From Terriglobus tenax (GTDB lineage: Bacteria; Acidobacteriota; Terriglobia; Terriglobales; Acidobacteriaceae), in NCBI RefSeq assembly GCF_025685395.1, contig NZ_JAGSYA010000004.1, forward strand, positions 1,426,001-1,490,000: 64,000 nucleotides of DNA. Direction: 5' to 3'. Position 1 is the first letter of the stretch, and every line of letters begins with the position of its first letter. The notes beneath the pieces were generated by a model. That model was not told the origin of the DNA, searched no databases, and saw only the letters and a program-made list of their open reading frames with translations. The position numbers and the translations under genes are program-made. Positions 36,371 through 44,307 of the stretch are shown here, piece after piece.

Positions 36371-36398
36371 AAGGCCGTCGCGCTCACGCGGCGGCCTT
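36371..36398. terminator. bidirectional terminator between GH29 and SGNH esterase genes
   Basis: AAGGCCGTCGCG (36371-36382) pairs with CGCGGCGGCCTT (36387-36398), 11 pairs plus one G-U, around a CTCA loop. It lies between convergent stops at 36356 and 36401. Confidence 0.75.
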
Positions 36399-36400
36399 CC

Positions 36401-37651
36401 TTATTGCGCTAAAGGAAGCAAACGAAAGGTGTGCTCTATCCGTGTAGCAGCCTTGTCCGCGCGTACCTGCGATGCTTCCACACTGGCATCAAAAAAACGT
36501 GCGGCTTCGGGCAGCAAGGCCTCCGCCTGGGTACCTGACGCTCGTGGGCCCAGAAGACGGTTGCGGACCACCTGGTTCACCTGGCTATCGGCCGCGGCAT
36601 AGTACACAGCCCGCGAAGCGGTGCGCATGGGCGTATCGGCATCGGCGATATCGATACCGTGCTGTAACTCCGATGCTGTTACCGGGCGCCCCAACGGTTT
36701 CCCATCAATTTCCAGCTGGTACTGTCGCGAAGTCTCGGGCAGATGCACGCGCAGCATGCGGCGTCCGAGAGAAGGCTGCGGTGCAAACATGCGCCACAAA
36801 ATTACATTCCCGTCCTCTTTGCCAAGCGGTATGGTATCCGGAGCGTCCAGTTCCGACCATGACAGCGAGCCATCGGCTTCACTTCGAAGATGCTCAGGGT
36901 GCGAGCCATCCGCATGGATCACCGCGGGCTTACGTCCATCCAACTCAACCTCCGCAATGTTCTGCGGGTAGTGCCAGGCATGAAGCAGCACCTGCGCCAT
37001 AAGCAGATGGATCGCTCCCTGCGGGTGGACTCGATCCGGAATAAGGCTGACCGCAGCCACCGCATTTTGCTGCTCTGCCTGCTGCAGTGCGGCGATCACA
37101 GGCGCATTGAAGTCTGCAAACTGCGCTCCGAATTCTTTCGCCAGCTGTTGCACGGCAGCCGAGTATCGCACCAGGGGCGCATTGCCGTTGTCATGGACAC
37201 GTGTCGTATCATCCAGCGGCGATGGACCAATCAGCAGGACGCGAGCCTTAGGAGCTTCTGCATGGAAGCGTTCGAGAATGTGACGATAGCCCTTGAGATA
37301 TGTCTGAAGCGCAGCTTCATCGCTACCTCGATCATTCATGCCCAGCATGACCGTGATGACAGTAGGCTGGCGAGAAAAGACATCTCTCGTCAGCCGTTCA
37401 TCGATTGCTCCACCGACACCACCACTGACTTTATCTCCACCGACGCCTGCGTTGAAGAATCGCAGCTTCCACTCAGGGTGCAGAGCGCGAATGGCAGTCT
37501 CTGCGTAGACGGTATAAAGCTGCTGTGCGGTAATGCTGTCGCCATAGAAGACAATGCGGTCACCATCGTGCAGTGCGAACGAGTCTTCCGCGAACGCCGA
37601 TGTGCAGAACAGACAAACAGCGATCCATGCAGACGATTTCCAGCGCCCCAC
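36401..37651 (-). CDS. secreted SGNH/GDSL-family esterase
   Basis: A 416-residue SGNH hydrolase, probably a carbohydrate acetylesterase. I start it at GTG 37651, which overlaps the GH31 stop by 1 nt (TAGTG) and begins a signal peptide (GRWKSSAWIAVCLFCTSAFAED); the frame running to 37864 lies inside the GH31 gene. SGNH blocks: IVFYGDSITAQQ (Ser), GVGGDKVSGG (Gly), VMLGMNDRGSD (Asn), and DRVHPQGAIH (Asp/His). About 150 C-terminal residues are an extra beta-rich region of unknown role. The 1-nt overlap implies coupling with the GH31 enzyme, so it likely removes acetyl groups from the same glycan. Confidence 0.85.
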   Translation of the reverse strand: MGRWKSSAWIAVCLFCTSAFAEDSFALHDGDRIVFYGDSITAQQLYTVYAETAIRALHPEWKLRFFNAGVGGDKVSGGVGGAIDERLTRDVFSRQPTVITVMLGMNDRGSDEAALQTYLKGYRHILERFHAEAPKARVLLIGPSPLDDTTRVHDNGNAPLVRYSAAVQQLAKEFGAQFADFNAPVIAALQQAEQQNAVAAVSLIPDRVHPQGAIHLLMAQVLLHAWHYPQNIAEVELDGRKPAVIHADGSHPEHLRSEADGSLSWSELDAPDTIPLGKEDGNVILWRMFAPQPSLGRRMLRVHLPETSRQYQLEIDGKPLGRPVTASELQHGIDIADADTPMRTASRAVYYAAADSQVNQVVRNRLLGPRASGTQAEALLPEAARFFDASVEASQVRADKAATRIEHTFRLLPLAQ

Positions 37652-39837
37652 TACCTGCCCCCGGATAAAACGTAGGTGGCTCCTGGTTGCGGTACAAAGG
37701 TGAGGGCATGACCATCCGTGCGCGCTGCAATGTTGGCACCCGTAGAAGAAGCCACCTTTATGTTCGCTAGGCTCTGAATAGCTGGAACCTTGATCGTGAT
37801 CGGCTTGTCGCTCTCCGGCAAGGTCACTTGCACCGTGGACGCGTTGCCGATGGGATAGACACACACACGAACCTGACCGTCGATTTCCTCCAACGTAACG
37901 CCGGAACCTCCGATAAACAGAGGCGTTTTCGTCGATGGCATGGCAAAGCCTTTCAAGGTTTGCCTCCCCTCGTAAACCTTGCCCGTGTCATAGTCCATCC
38001 AACGGCCTTCGGGCAGGTAGATATCGCGCGTTATGGCCGTCGCGTAGTCGTCTCCGTAAAGCGGCACAGCCAGCATGGCGTCCCCGATCATCCACTCGTA
38101 TCCGCGCGCAGAGGAGTTTTCACGACCGTAGGCATTCGCATCGCCCGGGAAGGCAATCGGCAACGGGGTCATCGTCCAGGGAAAGCCGTCGTCATTCGCC
38201 TTGCGTGCATTGCTATAGAGGTATGGGGCGATGCGAGCGTGAAGCTGCGTGGAGGCCAGCATGACATCAGAGACTTCTTTCCGGAAGCTCCAGGGTGGCT
38301 CACCCATACCCATGGATGCGTGCAGCGAGGCCCAGCGCGCATTCCTCATCATGTACGTTTCCATTTTCGGCGTGCGGGCGGTGCGGAAGTGGTTTTCTCC
38401 AAAGGTTCCGCCAACGATGTCGGGGTATACAAAGGGAAAGCCGCTGTAAGCCAGCGCAAGCGCATTCACAGGGCCACGATCCTGATCCTGGTTGAAGTTG
38501 AAGTCGTTGATACGGTGCAGGTCGCCGTTGGAAGAGAGATATCCGTTCCGCTCGATGATCAGTTGCTTCTGCGCAAAAAGACGATCATTCGTTGGATCGA
38601 CCTTATCGTCATGCAGGTCATAACCGGCATAACCATAGAAGTCTTCTTTCCAGCCGTTGATGCCGTAGTCCTGCCACTTCTTGACGAGATCCATATACCA
38701 GTTCAGAGCTGCTGGATTATGTGCATCCAGCAGATAGAACGGCTGCCTGGGCCATCCACCTTTGTAGACCTTGGCCTGTCCGTTCTCTTGCAGAAAGTAT
38801 CCGTGCTTCACACCTTCATCGGAGTACGGCCCACCCACGATGAAGGTAATCCGCAACCCCAGCATGACAGCCAGTCCCTTATCGCGGAAGTGCTGGATCA
38901 ACGCCTTCGGATCAGGATACTTTGCCTTATCCCAGTAGCCGAAACTCGTCGTCTCATGCATCGTCTCCGGCTCGGCCGGCCAGAATCCTGAGCCGATGAC
39001 CATCCACTTGAGGGGATAGCCCTCCTGCAGGTAACGGTCGACGCTGTCGCTGACCGTATGCGTATTGGTGTCCCAGCCGAGCGCACCGAAGGCCTCCCAG
39101 CCAACACCGAACGCCTGATACTTGGGCATCTCCACCTTAAAGCCAGCTTCGCGGCGCACACGCAGGTACTGCGCATAGATCGCGTGGGGGGCGCCAAAGA
39201 AGTAGTACAGATGAACTTTAGCCGGTGCATGCTTCACCCCCTGCACAATCTGGCTGGCGGAGGTGTGCACGATCTTGGTTGTGGGATCGATCAGCAACTC
39301 GGCAAACTGCTGCTTTGGATAGATGACGAAGTTGCTGACAAGCCGGGAGATTCCCTGCCCGGACAAGTACGCATCATCGGAAAACCCCGTCACATCGGTA
39401 TTGAAGGACTGGCCACCGGCATGCTCATACTTCGCCTGGTAGACGGCATGGTCCGCCAGTCCGTAGGCCGGTGCTGCGCCGCCGGTCTGGAAACGCAACT
39501 CCGTTCCAGGTTCCGCGACACTTGCTTCAAGATCAGCCAGATGCTCGGAGAGCGTTACCTTGACCGCCACATGCTTTCCCGCAGTGGTGCTCCCTTCGAG
39601 CCATACCGAGTCAGTGCTGCTGCGAACCTTCCGAAAGTGAACCGGGTCGCCCGCCAGCAGCACACCCGATGTGGCATCGGGCGTTACCACAGGTTTGCCT
39701 TCTCTCGAAAAGCCGTATCGACCAGAAATCTCATCAATCTGAAAGGTCACGCCACTGTGCACCAGGCGAGTCTCCGCATGCAGCGATGAAGCCAGCGCAA
39801 ACACTGAGCAGAAAAAAAGACAGTTGATCCGTCGCAT
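37651..39837 (-). CDS. glycoside hydrolase family 31 (alpha-glucosidase/alpha-xylosidase type), secreted
   Basis: A 728-residue GH31 enzyme with a signal peptide (MRRINCLFFCSVFALASSLHAET). The barrel shows MVIGSGFWPAEPETMHETTSFGYW, nucleophile Asp in INGWKEDFYGYAG, the acid/base region NFNQDQDRGPVNALAL, and GFPFVYPDIVGGTFGE. GH31 enzymes cleave alpha-glucosidic, alpha-xylosidic or related linkages with retention; which one cannot be read here, and the acid/base segment differs from typical maltases. It lies 66 bp after the Oar receptor on the same strand, with a 24-nt palindrome between them, and overlaps the esterase gene by 1 nt. Confidence 0.88.
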   Translation of the reverse strand: MRRINCLFFCSVFALASSLHAETRLVHSGVTFQIDEISGRYGFSREGKPVVTPDATSGVLLAGDPVHFRKVRSSTDSVWLEGSTTAGKHVAVKVTLSEHLADLEASVAEPGTELRFQTGGAAPAYGLADHAVYQAKYEHAGGQSFNTDVTGFSDDAYLSGQGISRLVSNFVIYPKQQFAELLIDPTTKIVHTSASQIVQGVKHAPAKVHLYYFFGAPHAIYAQYLRVRREAGFKVEMPKYQAFGVGWEAFGALGWDTNTHTVSDSVDRYLQEGYPLKWMVIGSGFWPAEPETMHETTSFGYWDKAKYPDPKALIQHFRDKGLAVMLGLRITFIVGGPYSDEGVKHGYFLQENGQAKVYKGGWPRQPFYLLDAHNPAALNWYMDLVKKWQDYGINGWKEDFYGYAGYDLHDDKVDPTNDRLFAQKQLIIERNGYLSSNGDLHRINDFNFNQDQDRGPVNALALAYSGFPFVYPDIVGGTFGENHFRTARTPKMETYMMRNARWASLHASMGMGEPPWSFRKEVSDVMLASTQLHARIAPYLYSNARKANDDGFPWTMTPLPIAFPGDANAYGRENSSARGYEWMIGDAMLAVPLYGDDYATAITRDIYLPEGRWMDYDTGKVYEGRQTLKGFAMPSTKTPLFIGGSGVTLEEIDGQVRVCVYPIGNASTVQVTLPESDKPITIKVPAIQSLANIKVASSTGANIAARTDGHALTFVPQPGATYVLSGGR

Positions 39838-39872
39838 AGGTATCCCTTCAAGGAAGCAGCAATGTCATAACT

Positions 39873-39896
39873 GCCCCAGTTCCGCGGAACTGGGGC
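39873..39896 (-). repeat. 24-nt perfect palindrome between Oar receptor and GH31 genes
   Basis: GCCCCAGTTCCG and CGGAACTGGGGC are exact inverted 12-mers without a spacer. The element is 7 nt past the receptor stop and 36 nt before the GH31 start. It lacks a following T-tract, so intergenic attenuation or mRNA-end protection is more likely than full termination. Confidence 0.55.
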
Positions 39897-39903
39897 GATC
39901 TGT

Positions 39904-42900
39904 TTAGAAGTGGAGCTTTGCACCCAGTTGCAGTGTCCGGGCAGCCATTGACGTTGTAATCAGGCCCATGTTGTTGTTCGTGTTGGTGCTGGTTCCTGAG
40001 TAAGAGGTATTGGGCGATCCCAGGTTGGTGTGGTTGAAGGCGTTATAGGCTTCAAGACGAAGCTCCAACGAAGTCCGTTCGGTGATATGCGTTGTCTTGA
40101 AGACTGACATATCGAAGTTGATAACACCCGGACCACGCAGCTTGGAATAAAACCGTGGAGCATTCCCATAGGTGTAGGCCGCGGGGTTGGTGAAAGCAAG
40201 GTAGTTGAAACGGCGAAACTTGTTCAAGGTGTACCCCGTTGGATTTTGCCGGAGCAACGATTCATTCAGGTCTGGCCGGGTCGCTGCCTGATTATTCGCT
40301 CCACTAAAGCCCAACGGTCGGCCGGATTCCAGCGTCATGGTCGTGTTGAACTGCAGACCACCTACCAGCCGGTCCATCCATCCCCCCTGGTTCAGGAGGC
40401 GGTGATTCTTGCCGAACGGCAGATCGTAAAGCATGGCTACAACGCCGCGATGGGTAACATCAATCGCATCGACGCTATAGTCAGCATCAAGATTGCGCCA
40501 GTTCTGAATCCCTGTGCCAGTCTGCGTGATACCGGCCGTTGTGGCAACATCGGTATAGACCGGCAGGCTCATCAGCTTGCCATAGGTATACGCCCCCTGA
40601 AACTGCAGTCCCTGGGTCGCGCGGCGCTGCAAGGCTACATACATAAAGTTGCCATCGAAGTGCGCTGAGCGAGGATAGCTCTGAATCACGCTTGCCATGT
40701 ATGGGTACGGCCTGAGCAGGTTTGCACGGGAGATAGTGGCGGCGTTGAGCGTTGCATTCTCCGGAACCTTGCCAGCATAAGGATTCGTCACCAGCGTATT
40801 CAGGTAGGTAGCGCCCTGAGAAGCATAGCTGGGGTCGAGCGTGTTGACATTGAGCGCACCAAGGTTGAAGTAACGGCCATGGTTCCCCAGGTACGAGACA
40901 TCCAAGACCGTTTTGAACGGTAGCTCGCGAGAGAAGGTGAGCGTGTACTGCATGCTTTGCGGGGTGCGTGTACGCGGCAGAATGTAGTAACCGCTCTGGC
41001 CGCGGAAAGACAGTTGCCCCAGCGAAGAACCCAGCGGCTGCAAACCGGGAGAAGGAACTCCGCTTGAGAACTGGAAGGCCTGTCCATAGGTTGTCGCGGA
41101 GCTATAGCTGGTGGTGATACGTCCAAAGCCGTTTGTGCTTCCCGCAGCTTCGTCATACGATGCCTGCGCAGTCGTGGGATAGTACATGGCATATCCACCG
41201 CGCAGCACCGTCTTGTTGTCATTGGTCAGGACAAGCGCGAACCCGAGACGCGGACCCCAGTCATTCCAATTTTCACGGACGAAGTTTCTTCCCTCTCCGT
41301 TCAGTCCTGCAAAACGAACTGCGCCGAGATATCCGGTCACCGGGTTCGTCTGCGTGATGTCGAAGTTGCCCATGCCGTTTTTCTTTTCATGTGGCTGCTG
41401 CTGGTAATCCCAGCGCAGGCCCGCATTCACCGTAAGACGGCGGTTCGCGTGCCAATCATCCTGCACGTAGCCGGCAACCTGCAACTGGCGGAATGCAATG
41501 CCACGAGCCAGCTGGATGTTGGCAGACGACACCGAGCCCACCAGGAAACTGGCCAGGGCATTGCCGACGTTGCCATTGGTGGTCACCAACGCGCTATCGG
41601 ATCCCTCGGCTGTACTGTTTGAGCTGAAAGAGTATGCACCAGCCGCATTGCCCGACTGCAGATTGAAGCCTTCAACCCAACGGCCATCAAAGCCAATGTG
41701 CATCGTATGCGCACCCAGTGTTTTGGTGACATCGTCCAGCACCTCATACGTGGTGGATGCACGGAAACCGACCGTGCCATTCAACGCAGGAATACCTGAA
41801 ATATTCAGAATGGGGGCTACGTCTCCACCTACGCCGGGTAGTCCAATCTTCTGTGCGTAGTTCTGGTTCGTCGTTGCCGCCTGGAAGGGGAAATCGGAAC
41901 GCAATCCTGAGATACGAAAGTCGTTCAACAGAGTCGATGAAAAGATGTGCGTCTCCCCCAGCATCGCTGTCCAGTTCGTCAGCGTGTCATTCCGGTAGTA
42001 GAGCGGACCAAATCCCAGGGTTCCGTTGTTCGTAAAATTGCGGTAGTACGCGTAGCGCGCAATGATGTTGTCCTTCGCGCCAATGCGGTAGTCCACGCGC
42101 CCAAGGATCGTTCGCTCAGTGGAAACCAGCTTGGGGTTTGCCAGATAGTTGTTCGCGTGTGTGCAGCTGTCGTAGGAACCGATCGTGTTATTCGGTGCTG
42201 GGATAAACAGATTCATAGCTGCGAGCGAAACCTTATCCTGCCGCGAAACCGGGATCTGATTATTCGCAAAGGCCTGTCGCTGAGTCGTCGCGCTTCCTGT
42301 CGCAGGATCGTAGATGTTATACGCCGTGCAGACACCATTCACAACGCGGCTAAGATCACTGAAATTACCGCCCCGTTGCTGCACCGTAGGCACGGTGTAA
42401 TAGGTCGCTGATCCGGTGACATAGCGATACTCTTCAAAGTTGCCGAAGAAGAATGCCTTATCGCGGATAATGGGGCCGCCCAGGGTACCACCGTAGTTAT
42501 TGAACCGAAGCTCCGGTTTTGTCGTCTTCGGCATCGCCAGGGTTGCGTCAAGATAATCATTGCGGAAGAACTCATATGCCGAACCATGCAGCTGGTTGGC
42601 GCCCGAACGCGTGACGACGTTGATGACACCGCCTGATGTATATCCAAACTGCGCCGGAATCACGCCCGTCATGATGCGGAATTCCTGTACGGAGTCTGCC
42701 TTGATGTTGATGGCCACTTCGCCAAGGTAGTTCTGCAGGTTGCTCACACCGTCCAGCAGGTTATTATTGCCGCCAGGCACACCGCCGGAGATACGAATAG
42801 CGGAGGCCTGCGTTCCACGATTCGTGAAGCCCTGGTTCGTCGCGCCTGCAGCAGAGACCACTCCAGGACTGAGAGTAGCCAATGCAAGCACGCTGCGGCC

Positions 42901-43344
42901 GTTGACCGGAAGCTCCTGAACCGCGCGCGTATCAATCGTATTGCTGATCTGCGCATCCACGATATTCAGCGCGGGCGGGGTGGCCTCAACGACGATGTTG
43001 CTATCCACCGTGCCCACCTGGAGTTGCGCATTTGCGGTAACGTGCGCGGCGGCGTCTACAACAACGTTCCGCGTGGAGTAAGAGGAGAATCCCTCAAAGG
43101 TGACGGTGACCGTGTACTTTCCCGGCGGCAGAGGCTGCGACTGGTAGAAACCACTGTCATTGCTTTTCGTGTCGTACTTCAGTCCGGTCGCGTCATTGGA
43201 GATGGCGACAGCGGCATTTGGCAGCACACTGCCCGTTGGATCAGTGACGGTTCCCCCAATGGTTCCGACATCCTGCTGTGCCCGGGAAAACGGCGCCAGC
43301 GCAAGCAGCGCCATCAGCAGGATTGCGATGCTGGAAAGCTTCAT
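39904..43344 (-). CDS. Oar-type TonB-dependent outer-membrane receptor of the glycan region
   Basis: A 1146-residue Oar-like receptor if started at ATG 43344, where a signal peptide begins (MKLSSIAILLMALLALAPFSRAQ); an upstream in-frame ATG at 43389 adds 15 residues. The carboxypeptidase-regulatory-like domain is GTIGGTVTDPTGSVLPNAAV...YTVTVTFEGF; then comes a plug-like region with PVNGRSVLALATLSPGV, and a barrel ending LQLGAKLHF with terminal Phe. It heads a minus-strand unit with GH31 and the SGNH esterase. Two LacI-type sites (43408-43419, 43497-43508) lie in the divergent region shared with the plus-strand SGNH gene. It is probably the outer-membrane importer for the glycan; ligand unknown. 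Confidence 0.89.
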   Translation of the reverse strand: MKLSSIAILLMALLALAPFSRAQQDVGTIGGTVTDPTGSVLPNAAVAISNDATGLKYDTKSNDSGFYQSQPLPPGKYTVTVTFEGFSSYSTRNVVVDAAAHVTANAQLQVGTVDSNIVVEATPPALNIVDAQISNTIDTRAVQELPVNGRSVLALATLSPGVVSAAGATNQGFTNRGTQASAIRISGGVPGGNNNLLDGVSNLQNYLGEVAINIKADSVQEFRIMTGVIPAQFGYTSGGVINVVTRSGANQLHGSAYEFFRNDYLDATLAMPKTTKPELRFNNYGGTLGGPIIRDKAFFFGNFEEYRYVTGSATYYTVPTVQQRGGNFSDLSRVVNGVCTAYNIYDPATGSATTQRQAFANNQIPVSRQDKVSLAAMNLFIPAPNNTIGSYDSCTHANNYLANPKLVSTERTILGRVDYRIGAKDNIIARYAYYRNFTNNGTLGFGPLYYRNDTLTNWTAMLGETHIFSSTLLNDFRISGLRSDFPFQAATTNQNYAQKIGLPGVGGDVAPILNISGIPALNGTVGFRASTTYEVLDDVTKTLGAHTMHIGFDGRWVEGFNLQSGNAAGAYSFSSNSTAEGSDSALVTTNGNVGNALASFLVGSVSSANIQLARGIAFRQLQVAGYVQDDWHANRRLTVNAGLRWDYQQQPHEKKNGMGNFDITQTNPVTGYLGAVRFAGLNGEGRNFVRENWNDWGPRLGFALVLTNDNKTVLRGGYAMYYPTTAQASYDEAAGSTNGFGRITTSYSSATTYGQAFQFSSGVPSPGLQPLGSSLGQLSFRGQSGYYILPRTRTPQSMQYTLTFSRELPFKTVLDVSYLGNHGRYFNLGALNVNTLDPSYASQGATYLNTLVTNPYAGKVPENATLNAATISRANLLRPYPYMASVIQSYPRSAHFDGNFMYVALQRRATQGLQFQGAYTYGKLMSLPVYTDVATTAGITQTGTGIQNWRNLDADYSVDAIDVTHRGVVAMLYDLPFGKNHRLLNQGGWMDRLVGGLQFNTTMTLESGRPLGFSGANNQAATRPDLNESLLRQNPTGYTLNKFRRFNYLAFTNPAAYTYGNAPRFYSKLRGPGVINFDMSVFKTTHITERTSLELRLEAYNAFNHTNLGSPNTSYSGTSTNTNNNMGLITTSMAARTLQLGAKLHF

Positions 43345-43407
43345 GATGGCATTCCGGCTTCGCGGGATAATTCCGATGTGTTCAAGCATAGTCGTTTGGC
43401 CTCGACA

Positions 43408-43419
43408 TCAAGCGTTTAA
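43408..43419. promoter_or_regulatory. LacI-type operator candidate a
   Basis: TCAAGCGTTTAA (reverse complement TTAAACGCTTGA) lies 64 bp upstream of the Oar receptor start. It shares the central CG and TTAAACG half with the exact sites at 44246 and 49541. Confidence 0.5.
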
Positions 43420-43496
43420 CCTTCTGTATTCGGCGAATCCCTGGGGGAGAGCTTTCGTCAGAACGCGAGAATCCTAAGTTCGTCATGGAAATCTTG

Positions 43497-43508
43497 TCAA
43501 CCGTTTAA
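43497..43508. promoter_or_regulatory. LacI-type operator candidate b
   Basis: TCAACCGTTTAA (reverse complement TTAAACGGTTGA) lies 46 bp upstream of the plus-strand SGNH start. With site a it flanks the divergent promoter region at 89-bp centre spacing. Confidence 0.5.
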
Positions 43509-43553
43509 TCTTCAGGCAAGATTCACTTTGTTCTTTTCGAGAGGAGTTGTCCC

Positions 43554-44240
43554 GTGCGCTGGATTTTCCTGCTGCTCAGCCTTGCCAGCATTCCCTGCTT
43601 TTCCCAAAACGCTGACCCCGCCAATGCGGCCTCGTCAGACTTCGCACAGCTGCGCCGCTATCAGGAAGCGAATACACACGTCACTGGCCCGGTTCAGGTG
43701 GTCTTTCTAGGGGATTCCATCACGGACTACTGGGGATCGCACAACGGTACATGGTTCCCTTATTCCGGCTGGATCAACCGCGGCATTGGGGGGCAAACCA
43801 CCCAGCAGATGCTGCTGCGGGAGCGGCAGGATGCGCTCAATCTGCAGCCTAAAGCCATTGTCCTGGAAGGCGCAGGAAACGACATGCGACTTGGCTTTTC
43901 CCCTGAAGCTATTCGCGACAACCTGCTGAGCATGGGGGAGTTAGCCCAGTCGCATGGCATCCAGGTCTACGTTGCCGAAATGACTCCGGTCTGCGATTGC
44001 GTGCGTCCGTTGACCGGATTGAGGACGGTCGAACGCATCCGGCAACTGAATCATCTGCTGGCTGCGATGTGCCGGGAAAAGCACTGGGACCTCCTTCGCT
44101 TCAACCATCCGCTTGCCGACCAGAACGGCCTTATGCGCGCCGATCTGACAGTCGATGGCGTTCATCCGAACGATGCCGGGTATGCCCTGCTGGCGCCGGT
44201 TGTGGAGAAAGCGCTTGCCCGTTATCGCAGGAATCGCTAG
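43554..44240 (+). CDS. secreted SGNH/GDSL-family esterase (small)
   Basis: A 228-residue SGNH hydrolase with a signal peptide (RWIFLLLSLASIPCFSQ). The GTG start at 43554 has AGGAG 7 nt upstream. Catalytic blocks: VVFLGDSITDYWG (Ser), INRGIGGQTT (Gly), LEGAGNDMR (Asn) and DGVHPNDAGY (Asp/His). It is the single-domain form, close to platelet-activating-factor acetylhydrolase-like and carbohydrate esterases, unlike the longer esterase at 36401. It is flanked by LacI-type sites on both sides (43497 and 44246), so it may be its own unit under the same control. Deacetylation of sugar substrates is inferred. Confidence 0.9.
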   Translation: MRWIFLLLSLASIPCFSQNADPANAASSDFAQLRRYQEANTHVTGPVQVVFLGDSITDYWGSHNGTWFPYSGWINRGIGGQTTQQMLLRERQDALNLQPKAIVLEGAGNDMRLGFSPEAIRDNLLSMGELAQSHGIQVYVAEMTPVCDCVRPLTGLRTVERIRQLNHLLAAMCREKHWDLLRFNHPLADQNGLMRADLTVDGVHPNDAGYALLAPVVEKALARYRRNR

Positions 44241-44245
44241 ACAAT

Positions 44246-44257
44246 TTAAACGATTAA
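44246..44257. promoter_or_regulatory. LacI-type operator candidate c
   Basis: TTAAACGATTAA lies 62 bp upstream of the FAD-dependent oxidoreductase start. It is the exact reverse complement of the site at 49541-49552, a strong sign of a shared DNA-binding protein. The central CG in an AT-rich palindrome is typical of LacI-family operators. Confidence 0.65.
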
Positions 44258-44307
44258 CCTATAGTGTTTTTTGCGGTACGAATGATTTCCTGAAGATAGG
44301 GTGAAGC

